Assembly (NCBI RefSeq): GCF_004745505.1 | Contig: NZ_RKLX01000004.1 | Span: 62,001-126,000 of the forward strand | Reading direction: 5' to 3' | Length of the DNA: 64,000 nt | Origin: Levilactobacillus suantsaiihabitans | GTDB taxonomy: Bacteria > Bacillota > Bacilli > Lactobacillales > Lactobacillaceae | Shown: positions 45,883 to 56,192 of the stretch, piece after piece | Numbering within the stretch: the stretch's first letter is position 1 | How the letters are laid out: each line of letters begins with the position of its first letter | Notes under the pieces: generated by a model | What the model was told of the DNA's origin: nothing | The model's input: the letters and a program-made list of their open reading frames with translations, nothing else | Databases searched by the model: none | Program-made: the position numbers and the translations under genes

Positions 45883-47889
45883 CTAATCACCGATCTCGGT
45901 CTTCATATCCATAATCGTATCACGCAACGAAGCGGCCTGTTCAAAGTCTAGCTTCTTGGCTGCGGCACGCATTTCGTCTTCCAACCGCGCAATCAGCTTT
46001 TCTTGGTCTGGCTTGTCCATGTCCTCAAAGTCACTCGCCACGAAGTCATCCTTCTCATCGGTGTCATCGTTCTTCTTGGTGACGGCAATCAGGTCGCGAA
46101 TTGGCTTGATGATGGTGGTTGGCGTAATGCCATGTTCCTTATTGTAGGCGATTTGGACCTTCCGCCGCCGGGCCGTTTCATCTATCGCCGCTTGCATGGA
46201 TTCCGTCACAGTATCGGCGTACATGATAACGTGCCCATGTGAGTTCCGCGCCGCCCGGCCAATCGTTTGAATCAAGGACCGTTCGTTACGCAAGAACCCT
46301 TCCTTGTCGGCATCCAAAATAGCGATCAGCGACACTTCGGGAATATCGATGCCTTCCCGCAACAGGTTGATGCCGACCAAGACGTCGTACTTGCCTAACC
46401 GCAAGTCGCGCATGATCTCCGTTCGTTCCAGCGTCTTGATGTCCGAATGCAAGTAGGCGACCTTGATGCCCAAGTCCTTGAGGTAGTCCGTCAAGTCTTC
46501 GGCCATCTTCTTGGTCAAAGTCGTGACAAAGGTCCGCTCGTTCTTCTCGACGCGGGCGTTGATTTCACCGACCAGGTCATCCATTTGTCCCATGATGGGC
46601 CGCACTTCAATGGTGGGATCCAATAAGCCGGTCGGCCGAATGATCTGTTGGACGACGTGATCCGTCTGGGCCTCTTCGTAGGGTCCCGGCGTGGCCGACA
46701 TGTAAACGACTTGGTTGATGTGTTTTTCAACTTCATCTAGCTTCAATGGCCGGTTGTCCAACGCGCTCGGCAGCCGGAAACCGTAGTCGATCAATTGTTG
46801 CTTACGCGCCCGGTCCCCGTTGTACATCCCCCGAACCTGAGGCATCGTCACATGAGACTCATCGACGACTAACAGGAAATCCTTGGGGAAGAAGTCCAGC
46901 AGCGTGTATGGCGGTTCGCCGGCTTTACGGCCATCCATCCACCGTGAGTAGTTTTCAATGCCGCTGGTGTAGCCCATTTCTCGCATCATTTCCAGATCAT
47001 AAGTGGTCCGTTGCTTGAGGCGTTGGGCCTCCAATAACTTGCCGCTATTCTCTAATTCGGCGACCCGGTCCTTTAATTCGCCTTCGATGCCCGCCGTGGC
47101 CTTCGCCATGGTGTCCTCGTTGGTCATAAAGTGGGTCGCTGGGAAAATGGCCACGTGTTCGCGGTCACCCACGATTTCGCCGGTCAACGCATCGACTTCG
47201 CGAATCCGGTCGATCTCGTCGCCGAAGAACTCAATACGTAAGGCCCGTTCATCCCGAGAAGCTGGGAAGATCTCAACGACATCGCCGTGAACCCGGAACC
47301 GGCCCCGCTGGAAGTCGTAGTCGTTGCGTTCGAATTGGATGTTGACCAACTTGCGCAGTAAGGCGTCGCGCTCAATTTCTTGGCCCACCCGCAGTGAGAC
47401 CACGTGGTTTTTGTATTCGGTAGGGTCCCCTAACCCAAAGATAGAGGACACGGAGGCCACGACGATGACGTCATTACGTTCCAGCAAGGAACTGGTCGCG
47501 GAGTGCCGCAGCTTATCGATCTCATCGTTAATGGATGAATCCTTTTCGATGTAGGTATCGCTCGAAGGCACGTAGGCTTCCGGCTGGTAATAATCATAGT
47601 AACTCACAAAGTATTCCACCGCGTTGTTGGGGAAGAACTGTTTGAACTCCCCGTAAAGTTGTCCCGCCAACGTCTTGTTGTGGGACAGGACCAACGTGGG
47701 TTTATTCACATTTTTAATCACGTTCGAAATGGTGAACGTCTTCCCAGTCCCGGTCGCCCCCAACAAGATCTGGGCCTTCTCGCCGCTTTCAATGCCATCG
47801 GTCAACTGCTTGATGGCTTGTGGCTGGTCGCCGGTCGGCTTGTATTTAGAAACCAGATCAAACTTGCGGTCCGTTTGTCGATCAATCAT
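45883..47889 (-). CDS. uvrB: Excinuclease ABC subunit B
   Basis: UvrB verifies damage and loads UvrC. The 668-residue helicase-like protein has Walker A GATGTGKT (44-51), the beta-hairpin [19 protein letters not shown], the QTIGRAARN motif VI and a C-terminal UVR domain (about 625-660) that binds UvrC. The start at 47889 follows GGGAGG by 9 nt; the longer frame and an ATG just upstream out of frame are not suitable. First gene of uvrB-uvrA. Confidence 0.98.
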   Translation of the reverse strand: MIDRQTDRKFDLVSKYKPTGDQPQAIKQLTDGIESGEKAQILLGATGTGKTFTISNVIKNVNKPTLVLSHNKTLAGQLYGEFKQFFPNNAVEYFVSYYDYYQPEAYVPSSDTYIEKDSSINDEIDKLRHSATSSLLERNDVIVVASVSSIFGLGDPTEYKNHVVSLRVGQEIERDALLRKLVNIQFERNDYDFQRGRFRVHGDVVEIFPASRDERALRIEFFGDEIDRIREVDALTGEIVGDREHVAIFPATHFMTNEDTMAKATAGIEGELKDRVAELENSGKLLEAQRLKQRTTYDLEMMREMGYTSGIENYSRWMDGRKAGEPPYTLLDFFPKDFLLVVDESHVTMPQVRGMYNGDRARKQQLIDYGFRLPSALDNRPLKLDEVEKHINQVVYMSATPGPYEEAQTDHVVQQIIRPTGLLDPTIEVRPIMGQMDDLVGEINARVEKNERTFVTTLTKKMAEDLTDYLKDLGIKVAYLHSDIKTLERTEIMRDLRLGKYDVLVGINLLREGIDIPEVSLIAILDADKEGFLRNERSLIQTIGRAARNSHGHVIMYADTVTESMQAAIDETARRRKVQIAYNKEHGITPTTIIKPIRDLIAVTKKNDDTDEKDDFVASDFEDMDKPDQEKLIARLEDEMRAAAKKLDFEQAASLRDTIMDMKTEIGD

Positions 47890-48005
47890 GCATGGTAACC
47901 TCCCTACCGTATCATTTATACACTTAAATTTTAGGACGCTGACACGCAATCAGCGTCAATCGCAAAAAGAGTCTGGACGTAAATCCAAACTCATCACGCT
48001 CAAAT

Positions 48006-48031
48006 ATTCTACCATACCGAACATACTTTCG
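48006..48031 (-). promoter_or_regulatory. uvrB: LexA (DinR)-like box and -10 at the uvrB promoter
   Basis: Positions 48018-48031 read CGAACATACTTTCG, one mismatch from the Gram-positive SOS box CGAACNNNNGTTCG. On the minus strand TAGAAT (48006-48011) follows as a -10, so the box lies over the spacer and -35. This fits SOS control of uvrBA. Confidence 0.6.
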
Positions 48032-48048
48032 CCAGTTTGACGACCTAC

Positions 48049-48570
48049 TTAAAATTTATCTTGGTAAATCGTCACGTTGGCGACCCGTTCGCCGCGCACG
48101 ACGGCCGTAGTCTGCATCGCCGTCAAGCCTTGGTCTTGCCAAAACTGTTGCATCTGGCGGTCACCCATGAAGACGCTCAGCTGCAGTTGCACGGCCTGGG
48201 CTTCCTTCAACGTAGCGACCAGGCTGGCATAAAAGGCGGCCGAATCAGCGGGGGCCAGCGTCTTGGCCGGCAACCACATGCCTAACCACACCAGGCTGGG
48301 CAACGGGTAGTCAATGATGAGATCCACCAGGACCACCAGTTGGTCATCGCGAAAGATGCCCAGGTAGGCCTTTTGCTCCGGCTGGGCGTTCAGCGGCACG
48401 TCCGTCACGTCTTGAATCGCTTCTTGGCGCGTCACCGGGTGGTCCTGAAAATGGGCAAAGTACTCGGGATGGTCCGCTTGAAATTGGTAAATCAGGTCAT
48501 CATCCGCGTGCGTTAAGGGCCGCACCGTGGCTCCCGTCAACTGTTGGTTCCACACTTCTGCTAATTTCAC
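48049..48570 (-). CDS. GNAT family acetyltransferase-like protein
   Basis: The 173-residue protein resembles GNAT proteins: TGATVRPLTHADDDLIYQF at the N-terminus in parts, YLGIFRDDQLVVLVDLI and LVWLGMWLP strands, and a C-terminal FWQDQGLTAMQTTAVVRG segment like the LGF region. The acetyl-CoA loop is weak, so catalysis is uncertain. The ATG overlaps the HD hydrolase stop by four bases, so the two are translationally coupled. The substrate is unknown. Confidence 0.72.
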   Translation of the reverse strand: MKLAEVWNQQLTGATVRPLTHADDDLIYQFQADHPEYFAHFQDHPVTRQEAIQDVTDVPLNAQPEQKAYLGIFRDDQLVVLVDLIIDYPLPSLVWLGMWLPAKTLAPADSAAFYASLVATLKEAQAVQLQLSVFMGDRQMQQFWQDQGLTAMQTTAVVRGERVANVTIYQDKF

Positions 48571-49208
48571 TTTTGCTTATCCTCCAATAACTGATCGGTC
48601 AATTCGGCCAGTTTCTGCCGGTCACTAAAGTCCGCCGACAACATTTCCGGCAGAACGGCCGACAGGAAGTATTGCACGCAGGCCATTTGTTTGAATTTCA
48701 AAATCGTACTCAGACTTTCCCGGTAAATTTCGGTAAACACGGGTTCCGGATTGCCTTTTTGAATCTCACCAAAGGATTCGTACAACAAGTCGACCTTATC
48801 GGCAACAGATAAAATCTGCCCTTCCAAGGTGTCGTCCTTGCCCTCACCCAAACGCCGGGTGTAGGCGGCCTGGAACTGTTCCGGAATTTCATTTTTAATA
48901 AAGTTGGCCGTCAAAGACGTTTCCACGTCGGCCAACATCTGGCGGAGTTGCGGCGTCGCGTACTTGACCGGCGTCTTGATGTCACCGATGAAGCGCTCCG
49001 TGTAGTCATGATTCAATGCCTTTTCGTAAAGCAAACGCCAATTGACCTCATGGCCGGCCTGTTCCTCAACATCCCCCAAGAACTGCGCGACTTCCGCCAC
49101 CTTAAACGAGTGAGCGGCAACGGAGTGTTGTTCGAATTTAAAGTAGCCGGGCGCCCGGTCAATCGTTTCCAAGTCACTCAAGCTTTGTAAAAATTGGTTC
49201 ATTCCCAT
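48567..49208 (-). CDS. HD-domain hydrolase, YfbR-like
   Basis: The 213-residue protein has the YfbR-type HD metal-binding set: H in QHSVAAHSFKVAEVAQF (about 28-44), the HD pair in ALNHDYTERFIGD (about 64-76) and a later aspartate in SVADKVDLLYESFGE (about 133-147). YfbR of E. coli is a 5'-deoxynucleotidase, so a nucleotidase activity is possible. AAGGAGC precedes the ATG by 11 nt; an ATG two codons downstream is also usable. It is the first gene of a pair with the GNAT-like gene. Confidence 0.85.
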   Translation of the reverse strand: MGMNQFLQSLSDLETIDRAPGYFKFEQHSVAAHSFKVAEVAQFLGDVEEQAGHEVNWRLLYEKALNHDYTERFIGDIKTPVKYATPQLRQMLADVETSLTANFIKNEIPEQFQAAYTRRLGEGKDDTLEGQILSVADKVDLLYESFGEIQKGNPEPVFTEIYRESLSTILKFKQMACVQYFLSAVLPEMLSADFSDRQKLAELTDQLLEDKQK

Positions 49209-49634
49209 GGTTCACGTCAGCTCCTTTAGTTTCTGGATCGTGGTTAATTGATTGCTTTCAGCTTACCACTTTTCTACGGTCGAGTTCATCTATTCTACCT
49301 TGCATTCTTGCCTGGAGATAACGGAAACCAGTTGCCTGCGGCATACTTATCACTATCAGCAGCATGGCGTTGGAACGCGATTATCCCAGCCAGAATGGTG
49401 CGCCAATCTATCATTAGGACTAGTTGTACACGGCTCTTATCAATCTATCAGTGTCACATACATCCGTTGGAGATGATAGCGAACGGATGTCGCTGAATTC
49501 CCCGATTTAACGTCAAAGCAAGTATGAGCACAATCTACAACGTACAACTGTTAACGACAATCTCAATATTGTTACTGGTAACGCAATCTCTCCACCATTT
49601 GTACGCCCAACGCCATCTACGTGAGAACGACTAA
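49209..49634. other. Intergenic DNA with a family A end fragment
   Basis: No gene is visible. Positions 49323-49342 (GGAAACCAGTTGCCTGCGGC) are the inverted right end of repeat family A, almost identical to the end of the copy at 55583. The remainder contains weak motifs shared with other repeat-rich gaps, such as TTACTGGTAACGC. Confidence 0.45.
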
Positions 49635-49838
49635 CCTGCCGGAGGAGGCCAGAGGTGGAGCCAGCTGTGTCGACGGTGTTGGCTGAGGTTTTGTCTCAGC
49701 CTACAGCGTGGGGCGACTTGGGAGACTGGTGGGTTGTGCCAGGCTTCCAAGCGAACCGAAAGCCCGTTCCTCAGGCTGGAGGTGTTCCCCATAGCAGGCG
49801 GAACCTCTGGCAGCCGCAGGCACTGGTTTACACAATCC
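49635..49838 (+). repeat. Structured repeat family A, copy A4
   Basis: The closing stem is perfect: GCCAGAGGT (49648-49656) pairs with ACCTCTGGC (49803-49811). Its sixth base is A with a T partner, where copies A3 and A5 have G with C. The main hairpin starts at 49672 (CGGTGTTGGCTGAG) and closes with CTCAGCCTACAGCG. It lies directly downstream of the trxB operon terminator. Confidence 0.85.
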
Positions 49839-49843
49839 GAGCG

Positions 49844-49880
49844 TAAAAAAATGGCAATCACCGGAAACCAGCAATTGCCA
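49844..49880 (-). terminator. Terminator of the hprK-lgt-gpsA-galU-trxB operon
   Basis: On the minus strand ATGGCAAT pairs with ATTGCCAT around a 15-nt loop, followed by seven T's. It is 15 bp after the trxB stop. Confidence 0.87.
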
Positions 49881-49895
49881 TTCGTTCAAGTTCAG

Positions 49896-50831
49896 TTATT
49901 TTGCGGCCGCAGCCTTTAAGTCTTCGATGTAGTTGAAGGCTTGTTGACCCGCGATACCGCCGTCGCCGACCGCCGTCGTAATCTGCCGCAAATCCTTTTG
50001 CCGCACATCACCAATGGCAAAGATTCCAGCAACCGCCGTGCGCATGTGTTCGTCCGTCTTGATCCAGCCGGCATCGTCGGTGATGCCCAGATCCTTGAAA
50101 GCGTCCGTCATTGGCAGGTTCCCCACGTAAATGAAGACCCCACTCACGGCCTTTTCACCGGTCTCGCCGGTCTGGTTGTTCTTGATGGCCACGCCGGTGA
50201 CCTTCATGTCGTCACCCAAGATTTCCGTCACGTTGGTGTTCCACACGAATTCGATCTTGTCGTTCGCAAATGCCCGGTCCTGTAAAATCTTTTGGGCCCG
50301 CAATTGATCGCGCCGCACAAAGACCGTGACCTTGGAAGCTAATCCCGCCAGGTAGAGACTTTCTTCAACCGCAGAGTCCCCGCCACCAACGACGGCGACT
50401 TCCCGGTTCTTGAAGAATGCACCGTCGCAGACCGCGCAGTAGGACACGCCCCGGCCACCAAATTTATCTTCGCCAGGAACGCCGAGCTTCTTGTACTCGG
50501 ACCCGGTGCCGATGATGACAGCCTTCGCAGCGTAATCTCCGTCGTCGGTCTTCACAACCTTGTGATCACCGTGGTCTTCGATGGCTTCGACACTCCCATA
50601 GGCGAATTCAGCGCCAAATTGGGTCGCGCCTTCGTACATGTCCTTGGCCAAGTCTGGTCCGAGGACGGACTTAAAGCCTGGATAGTTTTCCACGGCAGCC
50701 GTGTTGTTCATTTGGCCCCCGTAGATTCCGCGGTCTAACATTAATACGGATAAGTTTGCCCGTGAGGCGTACAGTGCTCCCGTCATTCCGCCGGGGCCAG
50801 CACCAATCACGATGACATCATAATTTTTCAA
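49896..50831 (-). CDS. trxB: Thioredoxin-disulfide reductase
   Basis: TrxB passes electrons from NADPH to thioredoxin. The 311-residue low-molecular-weight form has the FAD motif GAGPGGMTGALYASR (10-24), the active-site disulfide C132-AV-C135 in YCAVCDGAFF, the NADPH site GGGDSAVEESLYLA, and the C-terminal FAD contact AIGDVRQKDLRQI. The start is TTG, with GGGAG upstream. Last gene of the hprK-lgt-gpsA-galU-trxB cluster, the common lactobacillus order. Confidence 0.96.
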   Translation of the reverse strand: MKNYDVIVIGAGPGGMTGALYASRANLSVLMLDRGIYGGQMNNTAAVENYPGFKSVLGPDLAKDMYEGATQFGAEFAYGSVEAIEDHGDHKVVKTDDGDYAAKAVIIGTGSEYKKLGVPGEDKFGGRGVSYCAVCDGAFFKNREVAVVGGGDSAVEESLYLAGLASKVTVFVRRDQLRAQKILQDRAFANDKIEFVWNTNVTEILGDDMKVTGVAIKNNQTGETGEKAVSGVFIYVGNLPMTDAFKDLGITDDAGWIKTDEHMRTAVAGIFAIGDVRQKDLRQITTAVGDGGIAGQQAFNYIEDLKAAAAK

Positions 50832-50901
50832 GCGTAACGCTCCCTTCCACTCATGCCTTGATGATATCGTCCACTTTACTATTAAAAAGTAAGTTTGTCA
50901 C

Positions 50902-51807
50902 CTATTTTGCTTGGGACGCCTTTTCATCGGCCTTGCTGAGTTTAGCGCCGAGTTCTTTAATATAGGCACGCAGTTGGTCTTTGGTTTCCGGATGGTTCAA
51001 ACCATATTCGATGTTGGTCTGAATCCAGCCGAACTTATTGCCGACGTCAAACCGCTTACCGGTGTATTCGTGGGCAAAGACCCGTTGTGTCTTGTTCAAA
51101 TTGTCAATGGCGTCAGTCAGCTGCAATTCGTTGCCCAGCCCAACCGGGGTGTTTTCCAAAGCCTCAAAGATCTCTGGGGTAAACAGGTAACGGCCGATGA
51201 TGGCCAAATCACTAGGCGCCTCGTCTGGTTGTGGCTTTTCCACAAAGTTGGTAACGTTGTACAGGCCTGGTGCCGTCTCCTCGGAAGGATTGATGACCCC
51301 GTACTTGGCGGTGTCCTTGTGGGGAACCCGCATCACGGCCAACGTGGAAGCCCCCGTTTGTTCGTAACGGTCCATCAGTTGCTTGGTCAACGGCACCTTA
51401 CTGTCGGTCATGTCATCGCCTAACATCACCACGAAGGGTTCGTCGCCGATGAAGGCCTTAGCCGTCAAGACCGCGTCGCCCAAGCCGCGGGGATACGGTT
51501 GCCGGATGAAGTAGAGGTTCATGCCCGTGGTCTCTTGGACCTGCCGCAAGAGTTCGTCCTTGTGTTTAGCTTCCAGGTTGGCTTCCAGTTCGGGGTTGGA
51601 ATCAAAGTGGTCTTCGATGGAACGCTTGGATTTACCGTCCACGATCACGATGTCTTCGATACCCGATTTGCGCGCTTCTTCCACGATAAATTGAATCGTC
51701 GGTTTGTCCACAATGGGCAGCATTTCCTTGGCCAAAGCCTTGGTGGCTGGTAAGAAACGGGTACCCAAGCCCGCAGCTGGAATCACAGCTTTTCTAACTT
51801 TTCTCAT
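50902..51807 (-). CDS. galU: UTP-glucose-1-phosphate uridylyltransferase
   Basis: GalU makes UDP-glucose for glycolipids, teichoic acid decoration, exopolysaccharide and galactose use. The 301-residue protein has the N-terminal nucleotide motif [25 protein letters not shown] in parts (8-32), [10 protein letters not shown], the VMLGDDM metal-binding segment (about 126-132) and FVEKP. It lies between gpsA and trxB with short gaps. Confidence 0.96.
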   Translation of the reverse strand: MRKVRKAVIPAAGLGTRFLPATKALAKEMLPIVDKPTIQFIVEEARKSGIEDIVIVDGKSKRSIEDHFDSNPELEANLEAKHKDELLRQVQETTGMNLYFIRQPYPRGLGDAVLTAKAFIGDEPFVVMLGDDMTDSKVPLTKQLMDRYEQTGASTLAVMRVPHKDTAKYGVINPSEETAPGLYNVTNFVEKPQPDEAPSDLAIIGRYLFTPEIFEALENTPVGLGNELQLTDAIDNLNKTQRVFAHEYTGKRFDVGNKFGWIQTNIEYGLNHPETKDQLRAYIKELGAKLSKADEKASQAK

Positions 51808-51843
51808 AAGTAACCTATCCTTCCTCGTATCCCCAAAAAAATT

Positions 51844-52857
51844 TTAAAACTCGGAGCGACCTTCGCGTTGCATCAATTCAGAAATGGCGGTGCGAATGTC
51901 TTTGCCCTCATAAATCACTTGGTAAATAGCTTCCGTGATTGGCATGGAAACGCCGCGTTCACGGGAGAGCTCGTAGGCCGCCTTGGTCGTGGCCAAGCCT
52001 TCGATCACCATCCCCATGTGGTTGATCACGTCATCGAGCTTCTCGCCGCGGCCCAGTTCGTCACCGGCGCGCCAGTTCCGTGAATTGGCACTGGTTGCGG
52101 TTACGATGATGTCGCCGACCCCGGACAGCCCGATAAAGGTCATGGGATCCGCCCCAAACGAGGTCCCTAACCGTGAAATTTCTGCCAGGCCCCGGGTCAT
52201 CAAGGCCGCCTTGGCATTGTCACCGTAGCCCAGACCATGTAAGGCCCCGGCCCCCAGCGCAATGATGTTCTTTAACGCGGCCCCAATTTCCACCCCAATG
52301 ATGTCGGGGTTGGTGTAGACCCGGAAGTAAGACGTCATGAATATTTTTTGAGCGTATTTCGCCGCATCCGGACTCAGACTAGCGGCCGTGACCAAGGTGA
52401 TATCCTTGCGGGCCACATCTTCGGCATGACTCGGTCCCGAAACGACCGTGACGGCCTTGCGATTTTCGGCCGGAATCTCTTCTTCCAAGACTTGCGATAA
52501 GCGCTTGTAGGTCTTTTGTTCGATTCCCTTGCTGGCATGGATCAATTCTGGCTGCAAGTTCTTTTCCTTTAAAATAGTCGCGACTTGCGCAGCCACGGAA
52601 CGAATGGCCTTGGTTGGCACCACGAACAGAATCGCATCCACGTTGTCGAGGGCACTCGCCAAATCGGAGTAAGCCACTAACGACGGAGAAAACGTAAAGT
52701 CTTTGATGTAATGCGTGTTCGTGTGCTGCGTATTTAATTCCTCAACCTGCTTGGGATTGTAAGACCACAGACGGACGTCATGACCATTTTCGTCTAAAAC
52801 GCTCGCTAAGATTGATCCCCATGAACCGGCACCGAGTACTGCAATTTTCTCTGACAT
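51844..52857 (-). CDS. gpsA: NAD(P)+-dependent glycerol-3-phosphate dehydrogenase
   Basis: GpsA reduces dihydroxyacetone phosphate to sn-glycerol-3-phosphate for phospholipid and teichoic acid synthesis. The 337-residue protein has the Rossmann motif [15 protein letters not shown] (7-21), [19 protein letters not shown], the catalytic lysine in [14 protein letters not shown] (about 188-201) and the [11 protein letters not shown] substrate loop near 254. It lies between lgt and galU. Confidence 0.96.
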   Translation of the reverse strand: MSEKIAVLGAGSWGSILASVLDENGHDVRLWSYNPKQVEELNTQHTNTHYIKDFTFSPSLVAYSDLASALDNVDAILFVVPTKAIRSVAAQVATILKEKNLQPELIHASKGIEQKTYKRLSQVLEEEIPAENRKAVTVVSGPSHAEDVARKDITLVTAASLSPDAAKYAQKIFMTSYFRVYTNPDIIGVEIGAALKNIIALGAGALHGLGYGDNAKAALMTRGLAEISRLGTSFGADPMTFIGLSGVGDIIVTATSANSRNWRAGDELGRGEKLDDVINHMGMVIEGLATTKAAYELSRERGVSMPITEAIYQVIYEGKDIRTAISELMQREGRSEF

Positions 52858-52872
52858 AGTAATGGATTCTCC

Positions 52873-53736
52873 TTATTTAGAAAGATTAGTTTTTGCTTGG
52901 AACGGATTGCCATCTAAGTAGGCGATAGGTGGCGTAACGGACCGCCGCCGACTGATCCAAATGATCAACGCCCCGACAAACAAAATGACGGACAACAGCT
53001 GGGACACCCGAATGAAGCTAAACAGCATCAGGCTGTCCGTCCGCATCCCCTCGATGAAGAAGCGACCGAACGAATACCACATGACGTAGGCCAAGAAGAC
53101 CTCGCCTTGCTTGAACAGCCCCGGGTAATGCCGCAAGCTCATCAACACCACGAAGCCCATCAGGCTCCAGGTCGACTCGAATAAGAAGGTCGGCTGGCGG
53201 TAAGCCCCGTTGATAAACATCTGGTCGATGACCCAGCGCGGCAAATGCAAGCCCTGCAAAAAGGCCAGGCTGGTAATGCGGCCAAAGGCTTCTTGGTTCA
53301 TGAAATTGCCCCATCGGCCAATGGCCTGGCCCAAGATGACGGTCGGGGCGGCCACGTCGAGCATCAGCCAAACCGGAATGAACCGTGACCGACAAAAGAA
53401 GTAGACGACCAGCCCGGCCCCAATCAATGAGCCGTAGATGGCAATGCCGCCATCCCAAATGGCAATGATCTCGCCCGGATGATGCTGATAATACGACCAC
53501 TGAAAGATGACGTAATAGGCGCGCGCCGCAATCAGAGCCGCGGGTAAGGCCCACAAGATCATATCGTAAATGTCATCGGATTCGATGCCGCGTCGATTAC
53601 CCTCGCGCACGGCCAAGGTCACCGCAATGATGACCCCCGTGGCAATGATGACCCCGTACCAGTGGACCGCAATCGGGCCCAGGTGAATGGCGATGGGGTT
53701 GAGTGCCGCTACAATCGGTGAAAAAATAACGCCCAT
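52873..53736 (-). CDS. lgt: Prolipoprotein diacylglyceryl transferase
   Basis: Lgt attaches diacylglycerol to the lipobox cysteine of prolipoproteins at the membrane. The 287-residue protein has about seven helices and the conserved signatures [18 protein letters not shown] (85-102) and the phosphatidylglycerol-binding [10 protein letters not shown] (140-149), as well as FLFESTW. It is 6 bp after hprK. It would act on the lipoprotein encoded at 40735-41757. Confidence 0.96.
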   Translation of the reverse strand: MGVIFSPIVAALNPIAIHLGPIAVHWYGVIIATGVIIAVTLAVREGNRRGIESDDIYDMILWALPAALIAARAYYVIFQWSYYQHHPGEIIAIWDGGIAIYGSLIGAGLVVYFFCRSRFIPVWLMLDVAAPTVILGQAIGRWGNFMNQEAFGRITSLAFLQGLHLPRWVIDQMFINGAYRQPTFLFESTWSLMGFVVLMSLRHYPGLFKQGEVFLAYVMWYSFGRFFIEGMRTDSLMLFSFIRVSQLLSVILFVGALIIWISRRRSVTPPIAYLDGNPFQAKTNLSK

Positions 53737-53741
53737 CTCCC

Positions 53742-54677
53742 TTATGATTTATTACCATTTTGCTTGATTAAGCGCTTTAAGTTTTCGTCAAAGACCTTGG
53801 TGGCATCATACCCCATCGAGCGAGCCCGGAAGTTCATGGCCGCGGCTTCGATGATGATGGCCAGGTTACGCCCAGTCTTAACGGGAATGCTGATCTTGGG
53901 CACGACCACGTCAAAGAACCGCTGTGTCTCGTCGTTGTTGCCCAGGCGATCAAAATGATTGTCGTCCTTCCACAATTCCAGGTGCACGATCAAGTCGATG
54001 TCCGTTTCGCTGCGGACCGCACCGGCCCCAAACAGGTTCATGACGTCGATGATTCCGATACCGCGAATCTCCAAGAGGTGACTCAAGATGGCTGGCGCCG
54101 CGCCGACCAGGGTTTGTTCGTCTTGTTGATAGACTTCGACCCGGTCGTCGGCAATCAGTCGATGCCCCCGCTTGACCAGTTCCAGGGCCGTTTCACTCTT
54201 GCCGACCCCGGAATCGCCGGTAATCATGACCCCGACCCCGTAGATGTCAACCAAGACACCATGAACGGACTGACGTTCCGCGAGCTTGCCTTCCAAGAAG
54301 TTGGTCATGTTACTGAGCACCCGCGAGGTCGTTAGCTTGGTTCCTAAGATGGGGATGCCGGCCTCGTCAGCGGATTGTTTCAATTCTTCTGGCGGATCGA
54401 GTTGCGTCGAAATTACAAATGCCGGGGTCTCCGGTTGACACATCTTCCGCATCACGTCGAGTAACTTTTTATGACTCATGCCCTTCGCAAAGGACGTTTC
54501 GGTAATTCCCAGCAGTTGAACCCGTTTTGCTGGATAATAGTTAAAATAACCGGTTAATTCCAAACCGGGTCGGGAAATATCACTGGTTGTGATCTGCCGA
54601 TTCAGATTTTCTTCGCCGGAATACACATCTAAGCGGTTGGCTTTGACGAGCTCGGCCACCGTGACACTTTCTGTCAT
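53742..54677 (-). CDS. hprK: HPr kinase/phosphorylase
   Basis: HprK phosphorylates HPr at Ser46 and removes the phosphate, so it sets CcpA-dependent carbon catabolite control. The 311-residue protein has the catalytic H140 in [10 protein letters not shown], Walker A GDSGVGKS (154-161), the LIADDRVEV segment and the signature [20 protein letters not shown] in parts. It heads the hprK-lgt-gpsA-galU-trxB operon. Its function ties with cre-like sites seen at cggR. Confidence 0.97.
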   Translation of the reverse strand: MTESVTVAELVKANRLDVYSGEENLNRQITTSDISRPGLELTGYFNYYPAKRVQLLGITETSFAKGMSHKKLLDVMRKMCQPETPAFVISTQLDPPEELKQSADEAGIPILGTKLTTSRVLSNMTNFLEGKLAERQSVHGVLVDIYGVGVMITGDSGVGKSETALELVKRGHRLIADDRVEVYQQDEQTLVGAAPAILSHLLEIRGIGIIDVMNLFGAGAVRSETDIDLIVHLELWKDDNHFDRLGNNDETQRFFDVVVPKISIPVKTGRNLAIIIEAAAMNFRARSMGYDATKVFDENLKRLIKQNGNKS

Positions 54678-54723
54678 GGGCGCTCCTCCTTACTGCATAG
54701 TAAACTACTCTAATTTTAGCACT

Positions 54724-54735
54724 TTCCCGCGGGAA
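54724..54735. promoter_or_regulatory. Perfect 12-bp palindrome upstream of hprK
   Basis: TTCCCGCGGGAA is an exact palindrome about 10 bp upstream (minus strand) of the TAAAAT -10-like hexamer for hprK. It could be an operator, but no regulator is known for it. Confidence 0.35.
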
Positions 54736-54757
54736 CTCCCACCAAATTCAACCGGTT

Positions 54758-55129
54758 TTAGTCCCGGGCAAAGTGGTCGCTAATAATCGCGTTGCACAGC
54801 GACATGATAATGGCGATGAGCAAGGTCGTGCCAAACGAGCTGAAGGCAAAATTACTGCCGACAAACCACGAGGTCAGCTCCAGCATGATGGCGTTGAGCA
54901 CCACGCTGAATAATCCCAACGTGAGAATCGTAATTGGCAACGACAACACAAACAAGATGGGCTTGACCACCGCATTTAGCAGTGCCAGCACGAAGCTGGC
55001 CAGCAAGGCGATCCAGACGCTGGAGACGTAGAAACTATTTTGAAACCCGCCCGCTAGCGAACTCTGGAAAAAGCCGGCTAACGCCAAAAAGATGAACGCA
55101 TTGACAAAAATTCTTGGCCAAAACCGCAT
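54758..55129 (-). CDS. Phage holin family IV-like membrane protein (YvlD-type)
   Basis: The 123-residue protein has four transmembrane helices and the pattern VNAVVKPILFVLSLPITILTLGLFSVVLNAIMLEL in parts, which fits the YvlD/phage-holin-4_2-like superfamily. In Bacillus, yvlD lies near PspC-like genes and responds to envelope stress. The ATG at 55129 is next to the PspC stop and has an AAGGATGGTGAG ribosome site; the longer frame overlaps pspC. It is not an active phage protein, because no phage genes are present. Confidence 0.83.
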   Translation of the reverse strand: MRFWPRIFVNAFIFLALAGFFQSSLAGGFQNSFYVSSVWIALLASFVLALLNAVVKPILFVLSLPITILTLGLFSVVLNAIMLELTSWFVGSNFAFSSFGTTLLIAIIMSLCNAIISDHFARD

Positions 55130-55130
55130 G

Positions 55131-55463
55131 TTACTCACCATCCTTATGGTTTTCATGGACATCTTGTTCGGTGACGTCATGAATCACCTTGCGCTCCGGT
55201 TCCTTGGGCGCCGCGGAGCCCCCGCGAAACAGATCGCGAAAGTTCGGCGTGGTCGGCCGTGAATCATCCAGTGGCATGAAGGTCATGACCACCACGTACA
55301 CCAGTAAGCCCAAGACTCCGTGCGTCGGAATCGCTAACGAAACCAGCACGTAGATCAGCCGTAATAAGTTGGCGTTCCAATTAAAGTATTCAGCAATGCC
55401 GCCCAATACCCCACCGACTAAGCGGTTTGTACGGGAACGGACGAAACGTTTTTTCTCTGCCAT
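55131..55463 (-). CDS. PspC-domain membrane protein
   Basis: The 110-residue protein carries a PspC domain (about 5-65): RSRTNRLVGGVLGGIAEYF and the following hydrophobic helix with YVLVSLAIP. A charged, soluble C-terminal tail follows. PspC domains sense envelope stress in several bacteria. It is translationally coupled to the holin-like gene, and both probably form a small envelope-stress unit. No PspA gene is in the window. Confidence 0.87.
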   Translation of the reverse strand: MAEKKRFVRSRTNRLVGGVLGGIAEYFNWNANLLRLIYVLVSLAIPTHGVLGLLVYVVVMTFMPLDDSRPTTPNFRDLFRGGSAAPKEPERKVIHDVTEQDVHENHKDGE

Positions 55464-55582
55464 AGGCGGACAACTCCTTTTTTAAGTTTTTAAGTGCTTC
55501 TATCATATCGGAAACCCCGGGGGTAAATCCAGTAATCACCCCGGTTTGAGCGATGAAATCTGGTAAATGGGGATGGGCTAGC

Positions 55583-55779
55583 GAAACCAGTTGCCTGCGG
55601 CTGTCAGGGGTTCCACCTGCTATGGGGGACACCTCCAGCCTGAGAAACGGGCTTCCGGTTCGCTTTGAAGCCTGGCTAAAATCGCCAGTCTCCAAAGTCG
55701 CCCCACGCTGTAGGCTGAGACAAAACCTCAGCCAACACCGTCGACACAGCTGGCTCCACCCCTGACCTCCTCCGGCAGG
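55583..55779 (-). repeat. Structured repeat family A, copy A5 (inverted)
   Basis: This copy is in the opposite orientation. The closing stem is perfect: GTCAGGGGT (plus strand 55603-55611) with ACCCCTGAC (55758-55766), where the second base pair is T-A instead of the C-G of A3 and A4. The main hairpin runs 55706-55740. It lies downstream of phoU and upstream of the pspC unit. The remaining sequence to 56106 shows no gene, only short motifs like GGTCGCCTACCGC. Confidence 0.85.
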
Positions 55780-56106
55780 ATTGCGTGTACCCACTCGTCA
55801 GCAGTGCGGTCATTGCCCATCGCGTCTTGTGGTGGTGGACCACCGCAATTACTCGGTAGATTGGCATTTCCAACATGGCTCATACCGGTCGCCTACCGCT
55901 ACGGGGATAAATACCGCAGCGATTAGCTTAGCCCACCACGTCAGGCGGTACTGCACACGTCACATTAGTAGGATGTGCCATCCAATCTTCTCAATGGGCA
56001 TTATGGTCGTCTCCATTCAGTAACTGCGCAACCACCAATCTAGCCACATCTTGGGCGAACGGCAAAGCGGCCAGTCCCCAAAGACACTCGCTAGGGCAAG
56101 AATACC

Positions 56107-56152
56107 CAAAGCGGCCACTGAAAGCAAGTCTTCAGTGGCCGTTCGGGTAAAT
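56107..56152 (-). terminator. Terminator of the pst-phoU operon
   Basis: CGGCCACTGAA pairs perfectly with TTCAGTGGCCG. The T-run on the minus side is short (CTTTGGG), so the hairpin may act as an RNA 3' stabiliser as well as a terminator. Confidence 0.65.
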
Positions 56153-56192
56153 CTTCAGTTTAGATTAAACTTCTGGTGCAATTTTGCCAGCG

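Noticed and set aside
49655-49846. Open frame of about 63 codons inside repeat copy A4, and a similar one in A5
   Set aside because: The frames are not kept in copies A1 to A3, have no ribosome binding site, and changes among copies follow stem pairing instead of codons.
54758-55129. Prophage remnant suggested by the holin-like protein
   Set aside because: No lysin, integrase, structural genes or att sites are nearby. The family is common next to PspC genes in ordinary chromosomes.
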